From Armigeres subalbatus (taxonomy: Eukaryota; Arthropoda; Insecta; Diptera; Culicidae), in NCBI RefSeq assembly GCF_024139115.2, contig NC_085141.1, forward strand, positions 396,206,042 through 396,270,041: a stretch of 64,000 nt of DNA, written 5' to 3'. The translations under genes and the position numbers were made by a program. Below are positions 10,951 through 23,100 of the stretch, in pieces (the first letter of the stretch is position 1; each line of letters begins with the position of its first letter). Under the pieces are notes generated by a model that was not told where the DNA came from, did not search any database, and was given only the letters and a program-made list of their open reading frames with translations.

Positions 10951-11805
10951 GACGAAAATGGCATGGTATTACCAAACGATCCAGATAATATGATATTATC
11001 ATCATCACACATTCTTAAACAACAGCGAGAGCTTCACGGCGGCAATGATGAAGTCTTCATCTGGTTTGATGTCATCCTGGAACGATTCAACTCCTTCGAG
11101 ATCCGCTATCATGTTATTCATCAACTGTTGGAAAGCTCTTGGAGCAGACTTCACTCCTGGTATCAATCTATTGAAACGATAAAATCCTCGATGCGTATTG
11201 ATTGTGAGGAGTTCCTTCGATTTGTCATCAGCATCAACTTGAAGATAGGCATCAGATAAATCGATGATGCTGACAAATTTGCATCCGTTCAACTTTGTAA
11301 ATATATCGGCCGGAACAGGCAGCGGGTAATTATTTGCTTCTTGTGCAGCATTTAATCCTGTCGAATAATCAGTACAAATGCGAACTTTTCCATTGGGCTT
11401 CCTTAAGGGCTGCCCACATATCATGTGGACAGTTTAGGAGAGGGCGGCTATGGTGAATGTCCACAGGACATACAAATTTTGATTTTTTTTTTGTGTCTTT
11501 ATTAAGGAGACTTTCAGCCCTAGGCTGGCTCGTCTCCGACCCAAGTTGACTTTTGGAATTGGCGTGAATGTGACTGTATGCTTCGGCTCAAAAACAATGT
11601 GAGGAGACAATGTGGAACGAACTTCATTGCAAATCGCATAGAGAGGCCTTGGCCAGAGGTCGAATAGTTCAATCCAATCAAGATCAAATAAATTGAACTT
11701 AGGATGAACAATCACGAAACAGGTTCCGCCTTTGACAACACCTCCAAAATCGATTGGATATGATAGTTCTCCAATTAAGGTTACCGTTCCTTGAATACAT
11801 ATCAT
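10951..11805 (-). pseudogene. Ty3/gypsy retrotransposon relic: protease-RT linker and reverse transcriptase
   Basis: From 11805 downward the minus strand reads a protease-RT linker containing LFDLDWIELFDLWPRPL, which is typical of mosquito gypsy-type Pol. The RT palm follows at 11424-11005: KPNGKVRICTDYSTGLN, YPLPVPADIF, IDLSDAYLQV and a degraded active-site segment, FQDDI. The frame is broken by a short retroposon insertion at 11483-11540, by stops, and by loss of RT thumb and RNase H. The integrase remnant continues at 3558 after the 7.4-kb insertion. It is inactive. Confidence 0.8.
11483..11540 (-). mobile_element. Short hairpin retroposon, copy 2
   Basis: On the minus strand: GGAGACGAGCCAGCC, loop, GGGCTGAAAGTCTCC, TTAATAAAGACAC and a run of A. 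It interrupts the gypsy Pol relic. Any target duplication is degraded (an AA-TCAA-TTG-like pattern on both sides, imperfect). The outer stem GGAGAC/GTCTCC and inner AGCC/GGCT pair perfectly. Confidence 0.7.
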
Positions 11806-11886
11806 GTACCCAAATCAATACCATGCTACGTCTTGTATGTGGTGAGACGTTTCGATTAAAATAAGAATTGTCTATACCTCCCATTT

Positions 11887-11944
11887 TTTTATATATCTTT
11901 ATTAAGGAGGCTTTCAGCCCTTGGCTGGCTCACCTCCGGGAAAA
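11887..11944 (-). mobile_element. Short hairpin retroposon, copy 3, with 11-bp target duplication
   Basis: This 58-bp unit is bounded by ACCTCCCATTT at 11876-11886 and 11945-11955. On the minus strand it begins TTTTCCCGGAGGTGAGCC and ends TTAATAAAGATATAT plus an A-run. The outer stem changes from GGAGAC/GTCTCC to GGAGGT/GCCTCC, so the A-T pair became G-C with both sides changed. Confidence 0.85.
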
Positions 11945-11955
11945 ACCTCCCATTT

Positions 11956-13500
11956 GAAATGCACGGTCGTCTCACGTGAGACGTGTCAAAATCGACAATT
12001 CTCAAGTCATACGAGACGCAGAATACGCATTAGTGCGATGGTTTTCCTCTGGCTCGAATGAAACCTGCTTGACAACATTGTCCATTATGCAAAGCTTCAA
12101 AGCTAGATTTTATTTTATATTATTAAGGCCCATACAAATATTTATAATTCTTTTTTTGTCTACCCCCCTCGGATTTTTTTTGCCAAAAAATAATATTTTG
12201 AGGGGGCAGCAAAACAAAATTTGGATATTTTTAAGGATTTTCAAAACATTCTTTAACAAATCCGAGGAGTTTTTTGATTTTAATATTTATTTTTTATTAT
12301 CCCCCCTTAACCTTTCGGAGACCAGTAGGACAAAAAGTTAATTAAATATTTGTAACGGCCTAATTGATACTTCTGTATATATAATTTGATACCATTTTTC
12401 TTGACCGCACAGACCGAGGCTGCCAATAATGGATTTTGCTTGATCGCGGTGAAGTGCTTTATTTTTTTCCAATTTACATTCGTCATCTCCATCCAATTCT
12501 AGCTTTGAGAGCAATCTGGTCCTGATATCCGTTTCCTTTGAAGATCGCAAACCACAGATGGAAATGAGACTTGGAAACAGGAAATCTTTGCATCGTTTGT
12601 TGATTATAGCTGAATAGCTCGTTCTTAAACAAGAATATGTGTGATTATCTTCATTCATTGAACTGTATAGATTGTTATCCAACAGTATGCGCCACCGGAC
12701 CTGTCATTATACGTTAGATTTTGAAACGATCTAACAGTCTATATGAACACTTTTTGCATAAATAAAACAAACCAGGTAAAATAGTAATAATATGAATGGT
12801 CCAAATGACCACGGTATAAGGAAATTTAAATCATTATTTCGGATAAATGTAATGCCATTACTACAATTTGTTTTTGGGCGTTTATATTTATTTAAAATTC
12901 TTTTTTTAATGTTTGCATGACTCGCATTTATGACGGTACGAAAATATAGGACAACAGAAATAAATGTATCAGTTTGTGTTAATCTATTCGATCTTTAGAA
13001 AACCTTTCTACCAAATATTTAAAAATGGAAAATTATCATTGGGTAATTGATAGACGAATCATGATTTCTATGTGGTTATTCTTCTTTTACGAACTAAACG
13101 GTAGATGTTAGAGTTATTCTAAAACAACACACATTTGATGGTACAATTATTCGGAAGCTAAACGATTGAATAGTTTTTATCCTTAGTATTAAAAATATAT
13201 ATCTCTTTTACCTATCCTCTTTTGAATAGCAAAAAGAAAACCGGCAAAAAAATAAAAAATGCAGTTTCTGTTTGTTCTTTTTAAACATTAGTTAACTGGT
13301 GTTGTGTAGTTATCGTAGGATGGTCACAAAGGCAACAAACGCGCGTTTCTTCAAAGACACACGCTACTTTTTTCTCTTTTGAGTTCCACTATGGAACGCT
13401 GGAAACAATCATAAATAGATAAGCTACATACGGACGATACACTGACAAAAAATAAGTTTTTAATGGTAAAGCATAAATAGCCACCGAACAGGATTAGTAC
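11956..13500. other. Downstream flank of lamin; no gene seen
   Basis: This is AT-rich sequence with short open frames that I do not support. Near 11960-11990 there is a palindromic GTCTCACGTGAGAC. The region 12100-12310 holds T-rich runs and C-rich blocks of repeat character. Confidence 0.4.
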
Positions 13501-13519
13501 ATCAACATTGATGTTCTCC

Positions 13520-13525
13520 TTTATT
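13520..13525 (-). terminator. Candidate lamin polyadenylation signal AATAAA
   Basis: AATAAA (minus strand) lies about 560 bp past the lamin stop codon in AT-rich sequence. It is the first canonical hexamer I noticed downstream of the CaaX exon. A 3' UTR of about 0.6 kb would result. Other hexamers lie further on, so this is only a candidate. Confidence 0.35.
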
Positions 13526-14086
13526 CTATTCTTCGGCAAACCGAAATTGGATAAACTTAAAGAAAAAATAAACTTTTTGTCCTCCTTGCTCTTTACAATT
13601 TATGGCATTTTTACTTATTGATTCGATATTATTTTGTAAATGCTATTATAAGTGACCGGTTTTACAAGATCCAATTAAACATTGCAAGATATTTCCAGAT
13701 AAGTTATTTAGTACTAACAGTAAGATATTAGTAATTGTGCTGCTTCCGTTTTTTCTTCCATAGGACAACATTCGTTTGTTAAGTAGTTTCGTCTTGTGAA
13801 CTGCTTTTCTAACCAAATACTAGAATTATGAACTACTTCTACCAGTTTCAAGTTGTGGTGAATTTCGTTTGCATGGTTTTTGAAGTAGTTTGGGTTTATC
13901 TTTCTCTTATTCCTACATCTATTTGTCCACATTAGTCCATCTCTCTCTCTCTTTTGAACCCGACGATTAGGGTAACAGAACAGAGCATGACACAGCAGAC
14001 CGTCCGTTTTGTGTAGGTTTGTGAACTACGCGATTCTACTACCTTGCTAAAAGGCGAATTTTGGGCACATGCACTCCGCCTTAGTT

Positions 14087-14125
14087 TCACATGATACGAC
14101 ACTTTTCTTCGCCTTTAGGTTCCCC
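14087..14125 (-). CDS. Lam: Lamin exon 6 (CaaX exon)
   Basis: The exon encodes [12 protein letters not shown] and a TGA stop. The acceptor is TTTATTTCTAG directly before GGGGAACC. Its phase (0) matches the donor CAG|GTACGT of exon 5, and the CaaX box in this frame confirms the choice. Confidence 0.88.
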   Translation of the reverse strand, partial: GEPKGEEKCRIM

Positions 14126-17100
14126 CTAGAAATAAAAGATGTTAATCATTATTAGCCTTGAACGGTTATAGGAATTTTCTAAATATGGAAACCGAGCTAA
14201 TTGGAGAGGATTCAATTCTTCGAACTGTGGATGTGACGTAGGATTTAATCAAATAAACAGTATTCTGTTACGCTCCCCACTAGCAGCTGCACATCTGAAC
14301 AGTGTTTATGAAGTAGTGTTTTTTTGCAGTTTTATGTTGAAATACAGTTGCAGGAAGTCTGCTTCGTTAATGCTTCCACCGTATATCCATAAGGCAAGTT
14401 TTATTGTTGTTTCGCGACCTGCGAGTGAATACCTTCACTACTATTTTTCAAAATAATTCAAATCGAACGTACCTGTTGATGATACAGCTCTTCTCCGCTG
14501 TAAGAACCGAGGTACTCCCGATGACGTGACGCGGCAGTGGATAAGACACGCTTCACACGTTCCGACGCTGCTACTTCCTAAAAAGCGAAACAATAACGCC
14601 ATTAACACCCCAACAATAAACCACATGCTTTGTTCATTACACACCTCTCCTTCACCGTTCAGCAGCTGAGTGGTCATATTATCTCCGGCAAACCACTTCT
14701 GGCCCTTCATAACTATTGTGCTCGGTGGTTCATGAGTGTGCCCCAGATCCGAAGACCACACAGTGACGAAAGAACCACCATCGACCTTCAGCGATCGGTG
14801 GAACTTGAAAACGGTTTCGTTGGTTCCGACTTTGCGAATTAACGTCCAGCCTCCAAGTTGAGCTTCCTGAAACATCAATTATCAACATAAAACGTCTGTA
14901 CGAGAATGTTTTTCAAGAAGTGACCATACCTTAGCTGATTTGTTGTGCAGCTTGACGAACTTACCCTCCGAATCTACTTCGGAGATCTCGATGTCTCCCT
15001 TGGCAGACGAAGTGACCGAGAAGTCCGACACACTGCGCTCATCTGATTCCTCCAGCATGGTGCGCTTACGCTTGGCAGCAGCACGCTGCGGTGTACGACG
15101 CAGTGCCCCAGATCGTACTCCACTGGAACTGCTGGACGATGTTTGGAAGATAGTAGTCTGGCTTCCGGGGGTGATATTGAGACGGACTTCTTCGGAGGAA
15201 AGCAGTTTGTCGTATGCGGCAATTTCCATATCCAGTGTGATTTTGATGTCCATCAGATCTTGGTACTCCTGGAGTTGTTGTGAGATCTGGTTTCGCAGCC
15301 GCTCGATCTCGTCCTGCAGTTTACTCTTTTCTTCGGCATGGCGCATCCGTTCGGCGCTCATTTGTAGCTCCAAATCGCGCAGACGAGACTAAAAAAACAT
15401 TTGAGTTAGTACATAAAACGGTCAGATTTTCAAAAAATCCCAAAGAATATGCTTACTTCATACAATCCGGAAATCTCATCCCGATTGGCGCGCATCTGTC
15501 CATCATACTGATCGCGTAGCTCCTGTAGCGTCTGCTGCAGTTTGGCTTCGTACTGCTCCGACAGCATACCATCGATTTCGCTGATCTCGACCTGTCGGCG
15601 GGATTTGGTTTCGGTGAGTTCCTGCTGGTGAATCTGATCCTTGAAGGTGAGCTCCTCGCGCAAACTCTGGACGGCATTTTCCAGATCGACTCGGGCCAGT
15701 GTTTCCTCCTCCAGGTTCTTTCGCAGTGTTTCGACCTGTTTCTTCAGACGGGCCACTTCCTTTTCCAGCTCCTTCAGCTCGTCCTGGGCTTTCTTACGTT
15801 CAGACAATGCAGTGCCATACTTGGCCGCCAGCTCATTGGCGCGGGATTCCTGGGCACGGGCATTGCGTTCGTAATCGGCGGCTTCCTTTGCCTTACGATC
15901 GAATCTGCGGGAAAAGATAAAAAAATGTTGTTTAACGTTGGATGAATCAATAAAGTAGACCAACACACGTCAACTTGCATATTAATTACAGAGATCGGTT
16001 TTAAGTGAGATGTGCACCACTGTGCTTGTATGTGAAAGTCGAAATACTGTCGCTTGCGTCATCGATTCAATTTTATTGCGATTAGATCAACAATGTACGG
16101 CTGATGGAAATGGTGTTGATCATTTCGATTTGTTCAATTGTAATGGGACATCGGCATACGTGATTTCATTACAAAGTTGACTAATTCGTCTCTCTACGTT
16201 AAGACATTATGGCTCTATTCATACGTTTACAACGATCATAAACTAGTGCTTATCGCATTTATGGGTGTTTTTAAAGCTAAACATATGTTGTATACACGGC
16301 CTGAATGGCTTTTATTTGCTTTGAATGAACATTGGTCTCAATGTTTTTAGATGTAATAGAATTTGTTACATAAATTGCATAAATTGAAATACGACTACTT
16401 ACAATTCATTAAAAAATATATTCAAAAATTTAACACTTGATAGTCATTGCAAGGGAATAGATAAGGTTGAAAAAATAACAATTTGAATGAAAAGATGCAA
16501 TTTACCAACGGTCGATTGGAAGCAATCATCGACGTAACGCGAACAGTGATGCCAACTGCTTAATTTGTCTATAGATTCATGCTACAAAAATTAAAGTTTA
16601 ACCCTTAAAGGCGCAAGGCGATTTTTTTAGAAATCGACGAAAATATGTTTAACGTGAACAACCATTAAAATCATTAACATTGAACGTGTTTTCGGTTTGT
16701 TGTTTTAAAACAACATTGCGCATTTAAGGGTTAATGAAGCATTCCTTCAAAAAAGTGTCCGGTTAAAACGAAAAATTAATAACACAAAAGTGAACTTTGT
16801 TATCTTAGCTAGATATAAGAACAAGCAGTATAGATCACACCAGCTACTGTCCAAATCTTTCGGCAGCTGCACAGCGTCTCATAGCGAACCAACTGTAGAA
16901 AGTATATGAAAATCGTCAGAGAAGCTTAATCAAGTCAATATCATTGAAATATTAGGTTCGCTGAATAAAGCGACGAAAACCCCTAAAACTTTAGCTTATT
17001 TACAGGTAAAAACATCCACAAACACCACTGACAACATCCGTGGCAATTCTTTTTATCAGTCACATGTTTTCTCTTCTGATTTAAGATTTTTTTCAGCCAG

Positions 17101-20100
17101 AAGAGCACGGTCATATATAATCAAATACGTTAAATTAGGGACGTTCCGATACTTCCGACATATCGGAATATCGATATTTTGGTTTCGATATTCAATATTT
17201 TTGTATCGATATTTAGCTTTCAATATATCGGTCATATCGATATTTTTACTTTCGATATCGATATATTGAATCAGACAGAACGTAGTAACACAAATATAAC
17301 AATAATTGTATTGTATTTTGTGAAGAAAAAATACCTCTTTCAAAATGGATCTGAAACGCGATATTTTTAATAATTTAGAGGATTTTTCTCGGTAGCGCGG
17401 ATGGAGTAAGATGTGCGCTGCCACCACGAATAGTTTTGGCAACTCAACACATTGCATTGACGCGCCGTTGTGCAACATCTGTCAGGCCGCTGGTCCTTTC
17501 GCGAATGCAATTATCTATTTGGCGTGTTCCCATGATAAGCTTGAGCTTGAGCTTGAGCTTGATTGACTACTCGTAGTTGCTACTCCATTATGACCAGATC
17601 AGCTGTTCTCGCACAGGGAACCAACAGATGTTTGCTTGGGACTAGCACACATCTTCAATGTACAAGTACTGGTGATCTCATTTGTTAGGTCATACTGGCG
17701 CCTACCACGTCAGAATGCAAGTAGTAGGGAATGGGGAGGAAATGATGATGCAATCACTCGCCCACTGCAAGCCGAATATACCTCTGCACTTGCCACGAGT
17801 TCATGCGGAATTTGTTGGAATTTCTGGGTTAGGTTGGAGAGGCAGAGGTCCGTCTTGGTTAACGAGCTGCCAATGTGATAGATAGGATAAGGTAACTGAT
17901 GGAATTCCCTAATTGGATGTAGGAAACGAGCTCTATAGTTCATTTCCAATTCTAGCAGATTACTGTTAGAATACTCGAAGGGTATAGGAATAGTAATGGA
18001 AACGGTATGGAAGTCAATTTCCAGTCCTAGCGATTGCTAGAACATGAGAAATAAAGAGAAAGATACAAAGTAGGAGAATGGAACGGACCTGGGATTGAAC
18101 CCACGACCTCCTGCGTATGAGGCAGAAGCAGTAGGCATATGACTACCAAGCCCGCTTCTCTATTTGGCGTGTTCCCATGATAAGTTAGATAAATTAACTT
18201 TAGAAATTAGGAAGAGATTTGTGGAAATGCGAATTAAAAAGTATCGGAAAACATATGAAAATTTCCTTCAAAATAATTCCCCGTAGGAAATAAAGAGAAT
18301 GTCTTTTAAATATTTCTACGGGTTTCCTGATGACAATTTTGCGTTAATTTTGAGGAATGCCCGTGAAAATCGAAGAGAATTTCCTGAAGAAATTCAAGAG
18401 AATTCCATGTAAAACAAAAAGATAATTTCTTGTGAAAGTTTAAGAGAATTTCCTTTTTAGTTAAGAATATTTTAATGGATTTTCTTGGGAAAATTCTGAA
18501 TTTTCTTAAAAAATTAAATTTAAAATTTATAAAACTTCCTTGGAAATCCTGAAGAGAAAATTTAATATTGTCAAAAATCAGAATAACCCGAGGAAAAATA
18601 CAGAAAAAAATTCAGCCAATTTATCGAAACTTCAGTTGATTTTTTCTAGCAAACGGAAAATAGTGAGGTCAGTGAAGTGCCGTAAAAGCCGTCTCTTCTG
18701 GTTAAAATTACGACGCACGGTGCCGCCGATGATTGTTGGACTGGCACACTGTAGAAGCAGATTGGATTAAGTAACAGAAAAAAGTCATTTCTAATAATTA
18801 TTGTAAATTGGTAATACGGTAATACGATAGTAAATGAATAAACACATCAAATATATTTTAAATATTTTCATTTTTGAAATATCATTTGATTTTCCAATAT
18901 ATCGATATTATACCGGTGATATCGATACTTTGATTCGATTATCGTTTCGAATCAAATATCGATATTTTGAAGTATCGGAACGTCCCTACGTTAAATGGTG
19001 CAGCAGAAAGTAACGAACCGAGCGCTCGGCTGTGCGGATCTCGACAAAAGAATAAAAAAAAATGCCGAGCTGAGCTAAGTGTGCATGCTCTGGATCTTTA
19101 GGATGACCGTTTGGGGTCACGGAAGACTTTCAGTATTGATTGCATCCATAATTCGTCAGAATGGATTATACGAAATAATACGAATCTCTGGGATAAACCT
19201 TTGGAATTGGTCATTCTTACGGATGTTCCGAATCTTCCGAAGCACCGTTTTGGGAGCATTTGGTCTCAAAGCACTTCCACTATTGATTACATACACAATT
19301 CGTCGGTATGAATGGTTTCGAAAAAATCGCAAAGCTATGGGATGAATTTTCGGAACTGGCCATTTTACGGATTTTCCGGAATATCCGGATGACCGTTCCT
19401 GGAGCATTTAGAGGCCACTGAAGAATTCAGTATTGATTGCACCCAGAATTTGCCAGAATGGATGGTTACAAAAAAATCGCGTAGCTCTGCGATGAATTTT
19501 TGGAACTGGCCATTTTTATGGATCTTCTGGATCTTCCGGAGGACCGTTTCTGTGACACTTGGAGGTCACAAAAGATGTTGATTGATTGCATCCGTAATTC
19601 ACCAGGATAGATTTTAACGTTCCAACAGAGAGCGGTACAGTGTAGCAAGGGTAAAAGAGAAACGAATCCACCGCAGCAAAAAAAAAATGCAACACGAAGA
19701 GAGTGTGATTGCAGAAGCGCTGGAGTACTTGAATAGAAACGATATGCGGAGGTTTTACGCAACTGTCAATGGAACGCGGCATAAGACTGCGCCAGTGTCC
19801 GCCATGTGCAATGACCGAGAAGGGAATTTGCTGACAGACAAGACTATGGTGTCAGCCAGGTCGAAGGAGCAGTTTGAAGATTTGTTGAACGGTGGAAATT
19901 AAGGTGTATTAAAGATCAGGATGGACATAGTCGGCCACGGTCAAGCTGGAACCACCAACGCTGGATTAGGTTAAGAAGGCTCCAAATGAGCTGAAAGCAG
20001 TAACGCTGCTGGGAAGGATGACATCCCAGTTGAGCTTCTCAAACACGGAAGTGAGCAGCTGCATCAACCAATCCACCACATTATTTAGAAATATGAGAGG

Positions 20101-23100
20101 ATGAAGAACTGCGTGCCGTGCCGGATGACCTTATATGTCAAATCTTTAAGAAAGGGCACAGACTAGAGTGTGCCAATTAGAGAGGGATCACCCTTCTGAA
20201 CTAAGCGTACAAAATCCTGTCGTGTATCTTGTTTAACAGACTGAGGAGAGGGGTCCTTCGAGTCCTTCGCAGGTTTTCATGAGGGCCGATCAACGACGGA
20301 TCAGATGTGTAGCCTGCGGATGATTCTTGATAAATTCCTGGAGTACAACTTGCAGACTCACCATCTGCCATCTGATGGGGATACTGGGAGCTGAGAGAAG
20401 CGAAGCAAAGAAGTTGCAGATAAGCAAAGCGAAGTGAAGCGGCGATCAAAGCGAGTCATGACATACTGAAAGCGTTTTTCAGAGTGTTGATCTCGCAACA
20501 AAAACAATTGTGGGGGGTTCAATCAAAGTTAATTGCCAATTTCCGGGGATTAAACCACCCGACTTGGACGTTAATTTACAATGTTATGAAAACTTATATG
20601 TGAATATGTACGTTATGTGGAAGATATTGATTTAGAAAATGTATTGGAGGTAACAGGTAACCACTTTCCCTTCGATGGGACTCGAACCCATGACCCTACA
20701 GTACGCTAGACTGGTGCTTTAACCAACTAAGCTACGAAGGACCTCCGTCGGCCTTACAACAAACAATTGTGTAAAACATGGATTTCGTCAGATGGAGAAT
20801 ATTTTGCTTCTCGAAACACATTTAGCACAAAGAAGAAAAGTGTTGGGAAGATTTATAGAATATATCAATTGAAAACCAACAAATAAACAATGTTGCTCGC
20901 TCCTCCAGCAATAATTTTCACCCACAGTCATTTTACACAAGAGCGAACGAGCGTAAACTCAAATCAACAAACATACAGAATTGATCCTTTGCGATCTCGC
21001 GCGGCGAAGCACTCTACGAACTGCTTCACCTCTTTGGCTACCGCTTCTCACCTCTTCTAATCGCTTCCTTTATGCCAGGTATTAGCGATTTCCATACTCG
21101 CTCATTGAGGTAGCTTGCACGCGGACGCTTCGCTTCTCTCTCAACTCCTCTAATCGCCCCTCTTCTCTCCCAGTATGGCATAAGCCTTACTTCCAGGGTG
21201 CAGCAGCCGTAAAAAGTGTGGACAAGAACCTTCCGTGCACTGTGTTTACGGTGCTCATCACTGAGTGGCGATACCGGCGACCCTATCTGTTTTGTTAAAT
21301 CGGCATCAACATTTCAAAAGGGCGAAACTGCTTTGGTAAACAAGAGCTTCTCACGTCGCTGGTGGGCTAATTTGAGCCCACTCACGCAATCCAACGCCAC
21401 TGATAGAAGCAGCGAATCCTCTTCTATCAATTGGTGCTGGATGTTGTGGGTGGGCTCAAATTAGGCCACCAACGACGTGAGAAGCTGTTGTTTACCAAAG
21501 CAGTTTCGCCCTTTTGAAATGTTGGTGCCGAAATCTGCTACTCTATGTTCTGAGATTTTCACAATTTTCACAATGAGCTCATGGAAGAATGGTAGTTGGA
21601 AATCGATAAAATGTATGGAAAAATCAGGTATTTCGCTAATTTATGGAAAAGGGGGTGTTTTAAAAGAAAGTAGGGATAAGGAATGAAGTATGAGGTGAAA
21701 AGATTATCTCCTGCACTTAGGTTGCACTGATTAGTAATTTTATAGTGACGAAATTTCGATTTTACTACCACTGAAAAAAACGCCATCCCTTGCATTAATC
21801 GTTTGGAATGCTACCTTATTACCGTCGACACTACATCTCGATGTTCTATATCTCCATATATCTTCCTATGTCCCTTTTCTGCGTCCCTACGAACTACATA
21901 TATTTTTGCTTTCTGCATCTCGATAACCTCCTAATCTCGGTATCTCTATCTCGATGCGTTCTGATCATGTTTTGTACAGGATTCACTCTCTCTATGTCGA
22001 TATATTCAAGTTTCTAGGCTACTAGACAACCTTGGGGCAAACACAAGAAATGACATTTGGTTTTCTACCGTTTTTCATAGCAACGAGCTTTTTTTCCATG
22101 TACTACCCATTTCAATTTTCCTTCCATTCCTCGATCTCTCCTTATGGTCCCTTCAATATCGAGATGTGGAAAGGCGACTGTAATTAACCTTTTGCAATTC
22201 CTGATCATAATATTTGGTTTACAGTTCGCCGCCGTTGTCATAAAACGGCCTACTTTTCCATATCAACGAAATTGGTGCTTTAATGAACACTATGCAACTC
22301 AAATGGGTTGCATAATATTCATTATAACACTCATTCGGGTGTGCTATAATGAAAAACCAACAACAGTAGTTACATGACTACATTTAGCTGAATTAGCTTG
22401 GGTAAGTGTTCAAATAGTGGATTCTCTGCGTCTCCTAAGCCGTGCGGTAAGACGCGCGGCTACAAAGCAAGACCATGCTGAGGGTGGCTGGGTTCGATTC
22501 CCGGTGCCGGTCTAGGCAATTTTCGGATTGGAAATTGTCTCGACTTCCCTGGGCATAAAAGTATCATCGTGTTAGCCTCATGATATACGAATGCAAAAAT
22601 GGTAACCTGGCTTAGAAACCTCGCAGTTATAATAACTGTGGAAGTGCTTAATGAACACTAAGCTGCGAGGCGGCTCTGTCCCAGTGTGGGGATGTAATGC
22701 CAATAAGAAGAAGAAGAAGAAGTATTTATCCAACTCGGCAAGCCTCGGTCAATTACTAACTCGTGCTGAAAAAAATATCTTTTTGCAACTTGTTGCACAA
22801 CACAAACTACTATTTCGACCGCACACAGCAGAACAAAATAAAGCGAGTCTTGAGACTGTTCTGCACATCTAAATCATGTTCGATCGCATTCTTTTATTAC
22901 TTATGTTACTGATTTCGAACAAAATTGACGTAACTCAAAATATGAAAATAACAAATCTTCTATTGCAACGATTAACTCCTTGTACCCTTAGTATAAAATA
23001 GGTTAAGTTTAGTTTAAGTTGAAAACATTGTAATTCCTACATGGTTCAATTCAACCAGAGGAAAAAAAATTCTAACTGCCAGAGGCAATTGAAATGTATT

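Noticed and set aside
20670..20745. A tRNA gene on the minus strand
   Set aside because: The tRNA-like head continues into a body inside one 11-bp target duplication, so it is a SINE.
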